This document shows positions 8,247-19,776 of a stretch of DNA of 64,000 nucleotides, piece after piece (positions within the stretch are counted from its first letter, which is position 1; every line of letters begins with the position of its first letter). The stretch covers positions 310,001 through 374,000 of the forward strand of contig CP141893.1 in NCBI GenBank assembly GCA_036871055.1. Reading direction: 5' to 3'. The position numbers and the translations under genes are program-made. The notes beneath the pieces are model-generated. The model did no database searches and was not told the DNA's origin. It saw nothing but the letters and a program-made list of their open reading frames with translations. The stretch is from Bisbaumannia sp015645095 (GTDB lineage: Bacteria > Pseudomonadota > Gammaproteobacteria > Pseudomonadales > Halomonadaceae).

Positions 8247-9971
8247 GTGGAACTGCTTTCCGGCGCCGATATGATCGCCCGCTTCCTTCAGGATGAGGGC
8301 GTCGAATACATTTATGGCTATCCGGGCGGGGCGGCGTTGCATATCTATGACGCTCTCTTCCGCCAGGACAAGGTCAAGCACATCCTGGTGCGGCACGAAC
8401 AGGCCGCCACCCATGCCGCCGACGGTTATGCCCGGGCCTCCGGCAAGCCCGGCGTGGTACTGGTCACCTCGGGCCCCGGCGCCACCAATGCCGTGACCGG
8501 TATCGCCACCGCCTACATGGACTCCATTCCCATGGTGGTGATCTGTGGCCAGGTCATGAGTCACCTGATCGGCGACGATGCCTTCCAGGAGACCGATATC
8601 ATCGGGGTGACCCGCCCCATCGTGAAGCACAGCTTCTCGGTCAAGCACCCCAGCGAGATTCCCGAGGTGCTGAAGAAGGCCTTCTACCTGGCGGCGACCG
8701 GCCGCCCCGGCCCGGTGGTGGTGGACGTGCCCAAGGACATGACCTCGCCCACCGAGCGCTACGAGTACGTCTATCCGAAGAAGGTCAAGCTGCGCTCCTA
8801 CAACCCGGTGACCCGCGGCCATACCGGCCAGATCAAGAAGGCCGTGGAGCTGATGCTCAAGGCCAAGCGCCCGGTCTTCTACACCGGCGGCGGCGTGGTC
8901 AGCGGTGGCGCCAGCGAGGCCCTCACCGACCTGGTGCGGCGCCTGGGCTACCCCATCACCACCACCCTGATGGGCATCGGCGCCTACCCCCAGGGCGATC
9001 GCCAGTGTCTGGGCTGGCTGGGCATGCACGGCTCCTACGAGTCGAACATGGCCATGCATCATGCCGACCTGATCATCGCCATCGGCGCGCGCTTCGATGA
9101 CCGGGTGACCAACAACACCTCCAAGTTCTGCCCCACCGCCAAGATCATCCATGTGGATATCGACCCCAGCTCGGTCTCCAAGACGGTGCGCGCCGACGTG
9201 CCCATCGTCGGCCCGGCGGGCAGCGTGATCAACGAGATGATCAGCCTGGTGCAGGGCAAGGAGATCGGCCACCCCGAGGCCCTCTCCGAGTGGTGGCAGA
9301 AGATCGATGGCTGGCGCGAGGAGCGGGTCGGCAAGCTCTACGAGCCCTCGGCGCCCGGCGAGAAGATCAAGCCCCAGGAAGTGATCGAGGCGATGTGCCG
9401 GGTCACCCGCGGCGAGGCCTTCGTCACCACCGACGTGGGTCAGCACCAGATGTTCGCGGCCCAGTACTACAAGTTCGACAAGCCCAATCGCTTCATCACC
9501 TCCGGGGGGCTGGGCACCATGGGCTTCGGCTTCCCGGCGGCCATGGGCATCAAGCAGAACTTCCCCGAGGATCAGGTGATCTGCGTCACCGGCGAGGGCA
9601 GCTTCCAGATGATGATGCAGGAGCTCTCCACCTGTAAGCAGTACGGGGTGGGGGTGAAGATCGTCAACCTGAACAACGCCTCCCTGGGGATGGTGCGTCA
9701 GTGGCAGGACCTCAACTACAAGTCTCGCCACGCCCACTCCTACATGGAGTCGCTGCCCGACTTCCAGAAGCTGATCGAGGCCTATGGTTTCACGGCGCTG
9801 CGGGTGGAGACCCTGGACGAGCTCGAGCCGGCGCTGGAACGCACCTTCGCCGACAAGCACGAGCTGGTGTTCCTCGATGTCCAGGTGGACCCCCGTGAAC
9901 ACGTCTATCCGATGCAGGTGCCCCTCGGCTCCATGCGCGACATGCTGCTTTCGAAGACGGAGCGAACCTGA
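8247..9971 (+). CDS. ilvI: Acetolactate synthase, large (catalytic) subunit
   Basis: A 574-residue thiamine-diphosphate enzyme that condenses two pyruvates, or pyruvate with 2-oxobutyrate, in the first common step of valine, leucine and isoleucine synthesis. Catalytic Glu51 sits in RHEQAATHAADGYAR. The TPP-binding motif is GEGSFQM then NLNN; Glu in the second position also occurs in Pseudomonas homologues. The start is GTG 8247, preceded by AGGGGAGA; the frame is open upstream but shows no homology there. TGATG overlap with ilvH gives a tightly coupled two-subunit operon. Family certain; the name ilvI rather than ilvB follows the pairing with ilvH. Confidence 0.93.
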   Translation: MELLSGADMIARFLQDEGVEYIYGYPGGAALHIYDALFRQDKVKHILVRHEQAATHAADGYARASGKPGVVLVTSGPGATNAVTGIATAYMDSIPMVVICGQVMSHLIGDDAFQETDIIGVTRPIVKHSFSVKHPSEIPEVLKKAFYLAATGRPGPVVVDVPKDMTSPTERYEYVYPKKVKLRSYNPVTRGHTGQIKKAVELMLKAKRPVFYTGGGVVSGGASEALTDLVRRLGYPITTTLMGIGAYPQGDRQCLGWLGMHGSYESNMAMHHADLIIAIGARFDDRVTNNTSKFCPTAKIIHVDIDPSSVSKTVRADVPIVGPAGSVINEMISLVQGKEIGHPEALSEWWQKIDGWREERVGKLYEPSAPGEKIKPQEVIEAMCRVTRGEAFVTTDVGQHQMFAAQYYKFDKPNRFITSGGLGTMGFGFPAAMGIKQNFPEDQVICVTGEGSFQMMMQELSTCKQYGVGVKIVNLNNASLGMVRQWQDLNYKSRHAHSYMESLPDFQKLIEAYGFTALRVETLDELEPALERTFADKHELVFLDVQVDPREHVYPMQVPLGSMRDMLLSKTERT

Positions 9972-10462
9972 TGCGCCATATCATCTCGATCCTGATGGAA
10001 AACGAACCCGGCGCCCTGTCTCGCGTGGTGGGGCTCTTCGCCCAGCGTAACTACAATATCGAGACGCTGAACGTGGCGCCCACCGAGGACCCCTCCCTGT
10101 CGCGGCTGACCGTGACCACCGTGGGGGACGATCGGGTGATCGAGCAGATCACCAAGCACCTCAACAAGCTGATCGATGTGGTCAAGTTGGTGGATCTCAC
10201 CGAGGGCAACCATATCGAGCGCGAGCTGATGCTGGTCAAGGTCAAGGCCCTGGGGGCCGCCCGCGATGAGGTGAAGCGCACCGCGGATATCTTCCGCGCC
10301 CAGATCGTCGACGTGACCGCCAGCCTCTACACCGTGCAGATCACCGGCGATGCCGGCAAGCTGGACGCCTTCCTGCAGGCCATGGCGCCCATCGGCATCC
10401 TCGAGGTGGCGCGCACCGGGGTGTCGGGAATCGCCCGCGGCGACAAGGTCCTCTCCCTGTAA
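9971..10462 (+). CDS. ilvH: Acetolactate synthase, small (regulatory) subunit
   Basis: A 163-residue subunit that activates IlvI and confers valine feedback inhibition. The N-terminal ACT domain is plain (SILMENEPGALSRVVGLF, with Asn11 and Gly14 at the effector-site positions), followed by the C-terminal domain. The ATG overlaps the ilvI stop by one base. A strong intrinsic terminator follows, so ilvIH is a closed two-gene operon. Confidence 0.95.
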   Translation: MRHIISILMENEPGALSRVVGLFAQRNYNIETLNVAPTEDPSLSRLTVTTVGDDRVIEQITKHLNKLIDVVKLVDLTEGNHIERELMLVKVKALGAARDEVKRTADIFRAQIVDVTASLYTVQITGDAGKLDAFLQAMAPIGILEVARTGVSGIARGDKVLSL

Positions 10463-10480
10463 GCCTGGCTGTCGTCGGCT

Positions 10481-10515
10481 CGCAAGCGCCGCCCCTCGGG
10501 GCGGCGCTTGCGTTT
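10481..10515 (+). terminator. Terminator of ilvIH
   Basis: A 15-bp perfect stem (CGCAAGCGCCGCCCC with GGGGCGGCGCTTGCG), two-base loop, followed by TTT. It also faces the 3' end of leftward ilvY. Confidence 0.8.
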
Positions 10516-10557
10516 AGGCTTTGCCTGAACAGTCGGCGAGCGCAGCCAGTGTTCGGG

Positions 10558-11445
10558 CTAGCGGGCGGCGACTTGCTGCCAGAGCGCCTTGAGCAGGGGG
10601 CTCTTCAGGCGGCGGTGCAGCACGCACAGGCCCACGTCGTAGTGGGGCAGCTCCGGCTTGACCGCGAGCGGTCGCACCCGTGCCCGCAACGGGCTGTTGT
10701 CCAGCACGATCTGCGGCACCACGCCGATGCCGAAGCCCAGCCCCACCATGCTGACGATCGCCTCGTGGCCGGCCACCTGGGCATAGATGCGCGGGGTGAT
10801 GCCCAGCGCCTTGAACCAGGTATCGGCGTACTCCCGGGAGAGCCCCGATTCGGAGAGGATCATCGGTACCTCGGCCCAGGCTCGGGCCGAGGGCTCCTCG
10901 GGGTGGGCCGGCAGCCACTCCGGGGTGTCCCGGGGGGCGATGAACACCAGCGGCGAGCGGGTCAGCGACTTGAAGGCCAGGGCCTCGGGAGGCGTGCGCG
11001 GGCGGGGGGTGATGGCCATGTCCTCCTCGCCGGCCAGTACCCGGTTCATGGCCTCCGCCGGGTCACCGGTATGCAGCTTGAGCTCGATGCGCGGGTGGTG
11101 GCGGCGGAACTCGCTGAGCAGCTCGTAGAGGAAGCTGTAGCTGGCGGTCACCGAGCAGTAGACGCTGATCTCTCCCTGCAGGGCCTGGCTCTGCTCCATC
11201 AGCTCGTGGCGCACCAGCTCCCACTGCTCCAGGGCCTCCTTGGCATAGGCCTGGAAGCGCAGCCCCTGGGGGGTCAGGGCCACATGGCGGTTGTCGCGCT
11301 CGAAGAGCGCCACGCCCAGGCTCTCTTCGAGCTGGCGGATGGTGCGGCTCAGGGTCGAGGGGCTGACATGGCAGGCGTCGCTGGCGCGACCGAAGTGCAG
11401 GGCCTCGGCCAGGGCCAGGAACTGCTTGAGGGAGCGCATATCCAT
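10558..11445 (-). CDS. ilvY: LysR-family activator of ilvC, IlvY
   Basis: A 295-residue LysR regulator with an N-terminal winged helix-turn-helix (MDMRSLKQFLALAEALHFGR, then HVSPSTLSRTIRQLEE). It resembles E. coli IlvY closely, including GEISVYCSVTASYSFL and GHEAIVSMVGLGFG in the effector domain, and has the same length (297). IlvY activates ilvC when acetolactate or acetohydroxybutyrate accumulates. Divergent orientation to ilvC is the classic arrangement. The frame is open to 11502, but homology starts at the Met encoded at 11445. Confidence 0.92.
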   Translation of the reverse strand: MDMRSLKQFLALAEALHFGRASDACHVSPSTLSRTIRQLEESLGVALFERDNRHVALTPQGLRFQAYAKEALEQWELVRHELMEQSQALQGEISVYCSVTASYSFLYELLSEFRRHHPRIELKLHTGDPAEAMNRVLAGEEDMAITPRPRTPPEALAFKSLTRSPLVFIAPRDTPEWLPAHPEEPSARAWAEVPMILSESGLSREYADTWFKALGITPRIYAQVAGHEAIVSMVGLGFGIGVVPQIVLDNSPLRARVRPLAVKPELPHYDVGLCVLHRRLKSPLLKALWQQVAAR

Positions 11446-11470
11446 GGTGTGTTTCACATTTCGGTTCGTT

Positions 11471-11503
11471 GTATTGCAAATATAGCGTTTTACGCAACGC
11501 AAT
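11471..11503. promoter_or_regulatory. Candidate IlvY operator between ilvY and ilvC
   Basis: The 189-bp gap between the divergent genes has an AT-rich island in GC-rich surroundings. ATTGC at 11473-11477 is mirrored by GCAAT at 11499-11503, with further TTGC/GCAA half-sites between. This fits tandem LysR-type operators overlapping the ilvY and ilvC promoters. Placement is by position and symmetry only. Confidence 0.5.
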
Positions 11504-11634
11504 GCGCGGCGTAGAGTCGACTCATCGATCGGGCACGAGACCCGACGCCGAAACCCAGCGCCGCGTTAGACGGCGCGGGTGGCCATCGACGCTGACACCG
11601 AAACCACCACGGTCAACGACTCCAGGAGTGCACC

Positions 11635-12651
11635 ATGCGCGTTTATTACGATAAAGATTGCGATCTCTCGCTGATCCAGGCCAAGAAGGTCGCCATCGTC
11701 GGTTACGGTTCCCAGGGCCATGCCCACGCCAACAACCTGAAAGAGTCCGGCGTCGACGTCACCGTGGCCCTGCGCGCGGGTTCCTCCTCCGCCGCCAAGG
11801 CCGAGGCCGCCGGCCTCAAGGTCGCCAGCGTGGAAGAGGCCAGTCAGGCCGCCGACGTGGTCATGCTGCTGGCGCCGGACGAGAACCAGAAGGCGATCTA
11901 CGAGACCCAGATCGAGCCGAACCTGAAGCAGGGTGCCACCCTGGCCTTCGCCCACGGCTTCAACATCCACTACAACCAGATCGAGCCGCGCAAGGACCTG
12001 GACGTGATCATGATCGCGCCCAAGGCCCCGGGTCACACCGTGCGCTCCGAGTTCGTCAAGGGCGGTGGTATCCCCGATCTGATCGCCATCCACCAGGACG
12101 CCTCCGGCTCCGCCAAGGAGCTGGCGCTCTCCTACGCCGCCGGCGTCGGTGGTGGTCGTAGCGGTATCATCGAGACCACCTTCAAGGACGAGACCGAGAC
12201 CGATCTGTTCGGCGAGCAGGCGGTGCTGTGCGGCGGTGCCGTGGAACTGGTCAAGGCCGGCTTCGAGACCCTCACCGAGGCGGGTTATGCCCCGGAAATG
12301 GCCTACTTCGAGTGCCTGCACGAGCTCAAGCTGATCGTCGACCTGATGTACGAGGGTGGCATCGCCAACATGAACTACTCCATCTCCAACAACGCGGAGT
12401 ATGGCGAGTACGTGACCGGCCCCGAGGTGATCAACGACGAATCCCGTGCCGCCATGCGCAATGCCCTGAAGCGTATCCAGACCGGCGAGTACGCCAAGAT
12501 GTTCATCAACGAGGGGGATACCAACTACCCCTCCATGACCGCGCGTCGTCGCCTGAATGCCGAGCACCCCATCGAGCAGGTGGGTGCCAAGCTGCGCGCC
12601 ATGATGCCGTGGATCGCCGCCAATCAGCTGGTGGACAAGTCCAAGAACTAA
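11635..12651 (+). CDS. ilvC: Ketol-acid reductoisomerase (class I, NADP+)
   Basis: A 338-residue short-form (class I) enzyme that isomerises and reduces acetolactate to 2,3-dihydroxyisovalerate, and acetohydroxybutyrate to the isoleucine precursor. The Rossmann motif GYGSQGHAHANNLKESG begins at residue 24. The knotted C-terminal domain carries the metal ligands in GIIETTFKDETETDLFGEQ and CLHELKLIVDLMYEGG. An AGGAG site lies ahead of ATG 11635. Expression is probably controlled by IlvY. Confidence 0.97.
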   Translation: MRVYYDKDCDLSLIQAKKVAIVGYGSQGHAHANNLKESGVDVTVALRAGSSSAAKAEAAGLKVASVEEASQAADVVMLLAPDENQKAIYETQIEPNLKQGATLAFAHGFNIHYNQIEPRKDLDVIMIAPKAPGHTVRSEFVKGGGIPDLIAIHQDASGSAKELALSYAAGVGGGRSGIIETTFKDETETDLFGEQAVLCGGAVELVKAGFETLTEAGYAPEMAYFECLHELKLIVDLMYEGGIANMNYSISNNAEYGEYVTGPEVINDESRAAMRNALKRIQTGEYAKMFINEGDTNYPSMTARRRLNAEHPIEQVGAKLRAMMPWIAANQLVDKSKN

Positions 12652-12677
12652 GCGTTTTGCCGTCCGGTTCTGGAATG

Positions 12678-12705
12678 CGAGGGCGCGGCCATGGCCGCGC
12701 CCTCG
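12678..12705 (+). terminator. Terminator after ilvC
   Basis: A 13-bp perfect stem (CGAGGGCGCGGCC with GGCCGCGCCCTCG) and a two-base loop, 27 bases past the ilvC stop, without a long T-run. Confidence 0.65.
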
Positions 12706-12750
12706 TCGTCTCTGCCGACGACAGCGTGTCGTATGATCCCTGGCGGTGTG

Positions 12751-12787
12751 TAGAATAGGGGCAGCCCCAGTCATCTGGTGGCTGCCC
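12751..12787 (+). promoter_or_regulatory. pssA -10 element and 5' hairpin
   Basis: TAGAAT at 12751-12756 is a good -10 element; no clear -35 precedes it. GGGCAGCC at 12759-12766 pairs with GGCTGCCC at 12780-12787, extended inside by CCAG/CTGG around TCAT, and TTT follows directly. This terminator-like hairpin stands only 22 bases before the pssA ATG, so it may lie at the very start of the mRNA or end read-through from ilvC. Confidence 0.5.
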
Positions 12788-12809
12788 TTTCCGGTAATGG
12801 ACGAGAACT

Positions 12810-13649
12810 ATGAGTCAGGATTCCAGCAACACCGATCAGCGACGCGATGATTATGCCGAGGAAGATATCGCCTCGGCCTTCCTGCGCGAGACGGAAGTCG
12901 TCGAAGAGGCGGTGGAGGATGGAAAGAAGGTGCGTCGTCGTGGCATCTACCTGTTGCCCAACCTGTTTACCACCTCGGCACTCTTCTCGGGCTTCTTCGC
13001 CGTAGTGGCGGGGATCAATGGTGACTTCACCGCGGCCGCGGTGGCGATCTTTATCGCCATGGTGCTGGATGGCCTGGACGGTCGCGTGGCGCGGATGACC
13101 AATACGCAGAGCGCCTTCGGCGCCGAATATGACAGCCTCTCGGATATGCTCTCCTTCGGGGTGGCGCCGGCCCTGGTGGCCTTTACCTGGATTCTCCAGG
13201 ATATCGGCAAGACAGGCTGGGTCGTGGCCTTTCTCTATGTGGCCTGCGCCGCCCTGCGCCTGGCGCGCTTCAATGTGCAGATCGGCAGCGTCGACAAGAA
13301 GTGGTTTATCGGCCTGCCCAGCCCCTCGGCGGCGGCCCTGGTGGCGGCCAGCGTCTGGACCTTCCACAGCTTCGATGCCGATGCCTTCGGCTTCAAGCTG
13401 TTGATGCTGCTCGTCGTGGGGGCCGCTGGCGTGCTGATGGTTAGCAATATTCGCTACTACAGTTTCAAGGACATCGACTTCAAGGGGCCGGTGCCCTTCG
13501 TGGTGTTGCTGGCCATCGTGCTGGCCTTCGTGGTGATTTCCGTGCAACCCTCGGTCATGTTGCTGTTGCTGTTCGGTGCCTATGTACTCTCGGGGCCAGT
13601 GCTGGCGGTAATGCGCAAGCTGAAGGGCCCCGCCCTACCGGTCGGCTGA
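12810..13649 (+). CDS. pssA: CDP-diacylglycerol-serine O-phosphatidyltransferase
   Basis: A 279-residue integral membrane enzyme of the CDP-alcohol phosphotransferase family, making phosphatidylserine, the precursor of phosphatidylethanolamine. The family motif D-G-x2-A-R-x8-G-x3-D-x3-D is complete (Asp90, Gly91, Ala94, Arg95, Gly104, Asp108, Asp112). About 45 charged residues precede six to eight predicted membrane helices. This multispanning type is the Bacillus/Pseudomonas form, unlike the soluble PLD-type PssA of E. coli. Confidence 0.92.
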   Translation: MSQDSSNTDQRRDDYAEEDIASAFLRETEVVEEAVEDGKKVRRRGIYLLPNLFTTSALFSGFFAVVAGINGDFTAAAVAIFIAMVLDGLDGRVARMTNTQSAFGAEYDSLSDMLSFGVAPALVAFTWILQDIGKTGWVVAFLYVACAALRLARFNVQIGSVDKKWFIGLPSPSAAALVAASVWTFHSFDADAFGFKLLMLLVVGAAGVLMVSNIRYYSFKDIDFKGPVPFVVLLAIVLAFVVISVQPSVMLLLLFGAYVLSGPVLAVMRKLKGPALPVG

Positions 13650-13670
13650 TCCCTTCCGTCCCTGCTGGTG

Positions 13671-13692
13671 ACGCCCGCTTCCGAGCGGGCGT
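13671..13692 (+). terminator. Terminator after pssA
   Basis: Stem ACGCCCGCT with AGCGGGCGT around a four-base loop (TCCG), just past pssA. From here to the 16S gene (about 600 bases) there is no protein gene; the stretch holds the rrn promoters and leader. Confidence 0.65.
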
Positions 13693-13899
13693 TGTCGTCT
13701 CCGGCCCATGGATTCATCCACAGGCGGTCGGCCTTTCCCGGCTGTGGGTAACTTTCTGGAAAATAGGGCTTGCAGGGGCCGCGGTAAATCCGTAAAGTAC
13801 GCATCCGCTGCCAGCGACGGCCATCGTCACCGGCGGCAATGAGTGGCAAAAGTGCTTGTTTCTGTTGGGTTTTTCGAAACCCGCTCGAGAAAAACGAGA

Positions 13900-13927
13900 T
13901 TGACAGGGCGGCCAGATGCAGTAGAAT
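13900..13927 (+). promoter_or_regulatory. rRNA operon promoter P1
   Basis: TTGACA at 13900-13905, a 16-base spacer, and TAGAAT at 13922-13927. The sequence immediately upstream is A/T-rich (runs of T and A between 13870 and 13898) and could act as an UP element. It lies about 370 bases before the mature 16S end. Confidence 0.85.
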
Positions 13928-14013
13928 GCATCGCCACACCGACCGGCCAGTCGCCGGCCCGGAGGATCGGAAGTGGCCACATCGTGGCACGCTTCAGGAT
14001 CGCCGAGCAGGGC

Positions 14014-14041
14014 TTGACAGTCACGGTCGAATCGGTAGAAT
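14014..14041 (+). promoter_or_regulatory. rRNA operon promoter P2
   Basis: TTGACA at 14014-14019, again a 16-base spacer, and TAGAAT at 14036-14041. The same hexamers and spacing as P1, 114 bases downstream, make the usual tandem promoter pair. Confidence 0.85.
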
Positions 14042-14112
14042 ATCGCTTCCTCGCAGCGGCGTCGCAACAGCGACCAAAGCGAGACGCTCCGCTCTCTAAA
14101 GAGCCCGGAGCC

Positions 14113-14124
14113 GCTCTTTAACAA
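14113..14124 (+). promoter_or_regulatory. boxA antitermination site in the 16S leader
   Basis: GCTCTTTAACAA is an exact match to the bacterial rrn boxA core bound by NusB-S10. A second identical copy lies before 23S at 16300-16311. Confidence 0.9.
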
Positions 14125-14152
14125 TCGATCAGGTAATTCATGTGGGCGCTTG
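14125..14152 (+). other. 16S processing stem, 5' strand
   Basis: This stretch is complementary to 15861-15889 past the 16S 3' end (cores TCGATCAGGTAATTCAT, GTGGGC and GCTTG), with only one bulge and one wobble. The paired strands form the RNase III processing stem that loops out 16S precursor RNA. Confidence 0.8.
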
Positions 14153-14298
14153 TCGGTGAGGCGGTGAGAAGTCACCAAATCATCAAGGCAAGCGACTCGT
14201 CAAAGATCTGCGGATCTTTTTGAGAACGTTTGAACCTTGAGCCAAGTTTGGTTCGCTTTTGTTACCTTCGGGTGACAAGTAAGAACCGCAATGATTTT

Positions 14299-15838
<1,540 letters not shown>

Positions 15839-15931
15839 AACGACGACCGCCGCCTGCCGGCAAGTGCCCACAATGAATTACCTGATCGACCAGAGCAAAT
15901 GACTGTTAGGGCGCAAGCCCTATGGTTAGCC

Positions 15932-16008
<77 letters not shown>

Positions 16009-16014
16009 TATGCC

Positions 16015-16090
16015 GGGGCCATAGCTCAGCTGGGAGAGCGCCTGCCTTGCACGCAGGAGGTCAGCGGTTCGATCCCGCTTGGCTCCACCA
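16015..16090 (+). tRNA. tRNA-Ala(TGC)
   Basis: A 76-base cloverleaf six bases after tRNA-Ile, anticodon TGC at 16048-16050, acceptor GGGGCCA pairing with TGGCTCC, encoded CCA. Standard spacer pair. Confidence 0.97.
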
Positions 16091-16108
16091 TTTTCTGAAA
16101 AGATAAAT

Positions 16109-16199
16109 GGCTATGGGTAGCCTAGCTGGGAGAGCGCCTGCCGGCACCAGGAGGTCGCGCCGGGGTCGCGGGCGACTTCGATTCTCCTTGGCTCCACCA
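16109..16199 (+). pseudogene. Degenerate tRNA-Ala copy in the rRNA spacer
   Basis: Eighteen bases after tRNA-Ala lies a second alanine-tRNA-like sequence. It keeps the D-arm core (AGCTGGGAGAGCGCCTG), the variable-region start AGGAGGTC, and the exact 3' end TTGGCTCCACCA. The 5' acceptor half no longer pairs with that 3' end. The anticodon arm is shortened to CCTG/CAGG around CCGGCAC, which would read as a GGC (Ala) anticodon. The T-arm is interrupted by about 15 extra GC-rich bases that can fold as GTCGC/GCGAC. ATGGGTAG at 16113-16120 and CTACCCAT at 16206-16213 flank it as an inverted repeat. It is probably a dead duplicate, but a structured role in spacer processing cannot be excluded. Confidence 0.75.
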
Positions 16200-16399
16200 T
16201 CTCCCCTACCCATCGAACAGTCAGTCACTGATCGGATCCGCAGTCATAAGCCATCATCATCAAATACGATGACCGGTTTATGACTGTCGATTGACAGTCG
16301 CTCTTTAACAATATGAATCATGCTGACAAATTGACGATACGTCTCAAGCGTATCCGGCAATTATCGTACCAATCGCGACCAGACCCCTTCGGGTTATAT
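16200..16399 (+). other. Distal 16S-23S spacer with second boxA and 23S processing stem
   Basis: A non-coding spacer. CAGTCATAA pairs with TTATGACTG (near 16231 and 16278) to form a hairpin. GCTCTTTAACAA at 16300-16311 is a boxA. GGGTTATATGGTCAAGC at 16391-16407 is exactly complementary to 19278-19294 beyond 23S, a 17-bp stem for RNase III processing of 23S. Confidence 0.85.
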
Positions 16400-19287
<2,888 letters not shown>

Positions 19288-19394
19288 ATAACCCCAAGGG
19301 GTCTGCGCGATGGTACGCGCCGGATACGTGAGACGATCCTCAACAGCATGATTCATAGGCGGGTTGCGACACGCACGCAGCCGGCCACCGTTTA

Positions 19395-19513
19395 CGCCTG
19401 ACGACCATAGCGAGTGGGAACCACCTGATCCCATGCCGAACTCAGCAGTGAAACCGCTCAGCGCCGATGGTAGTGTGGGGTCTCCCCATGCGAGAGTAGG
19501 TCATCGTCAGGCA
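19395..19513 (+). rRNA. rrf: 5S ribosomal RNA
   Basis: About 119 bases, with 5' GCCTGACGACC pairing to 3' GGTCATCGTCAGGC. The internal CCATGCCGAACTCAG and GATGGTAGTGTGGGGTCTCC are canonical. No tRNA lies between it and 23S. Confidence 0.95.
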
Positions 19514-19522
19514 CTTATTCAG

Positions 19523-19552
19523 AAACCCCAGCTTCGAAAGAGGCTGGGGTTT
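19523..19552 (+). terminator. First rrn terminator
   Basis: Stem AAACCCCAGC (19523-19532) with GCTGGGGTTT (19543-19552), ten bases after 5S, followed by a T-rich stretch. Confidence 0.8.
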
Positions 19553-19562
19553 CGTCGTTTGG

Positions 19563-19652
19563 GGGTCTCCCATGGAGCGTAGCGGAACGCCGCCCGCCGG
19601 AGCCCGGCGCCCGGAGCGCCGGCCGGATCATCGTCAGGCACTTATTCAGAAA
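19563..19652 (+). pseudogene. 5S rRNA remnant (partial duplication)
   Basis: After the first terminator the 3' part of 5S recurs. The 25 bases at 19628-19652 (beginning TCATCGTCAGGCACTTATTC) are identical to 19501-19525, covering the last 13 bases of 5S and its downstream flank. Upstream, GGGTCTCCCATGGAGCGTAG echoes GGGTCTCCCCATGCGAGAGTAG of 5S. Between them sits about 38 bases of very GC-rich DNA containing the perfect hairpin CCGGCGC/GCGCCGG (19604-19622). The first 80 or so bases of 5S are missing, so this is not a functional gene. Confidence 0.75.
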
Positions 19653-19654
19653 AG

Positions 19655-19685
19655 CCCCGATCATCATCAGATGGTCGGGGTTTTT
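19655..19685 (+). terminator. Second rrn terminator
   Basis: CCCCGA (19655-19660) pairs with TCGGGG (19675-19680), extended inside by CATC/GATG, followed by TTTTT. A textbook intrinsic terminator. Confidence 0.88.
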
Positions 19686-19704
19686 CATATTGGGATCTTA
19701 TCAA

Positions 19705-19743
19705 CTAAAAAGCTCCGGCTCGCAAGAGACCGGAGCTTTTTAG
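19705..19743. terminator. Bidirectional terminator between rrn and hisC
   Basis: CTAAAAAGCTCCGG (19705-19718) pairs perfectly with CCGGAGCTTTTTAG (19730-19743), loop of 11 bases. The A-run on one side and T-run on the other serve both the rRNA operon and leftward hisC. Confidence 0.88.
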
Positions 19744-19776
19744 TCATGATGGGCCGGGGGCCCGGCCCATATCGTC

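Noticed and set aside
13714..13751. Two DnaA-box-like 9-mers (TCATCCACA and TGTGGGTAA) in opposite orientation
   Set aside because: Each has one mismatch to the consensus, there are only two, and no dnaA, dnaN, gidA or AT-rich unwinding region is near; not an origin.
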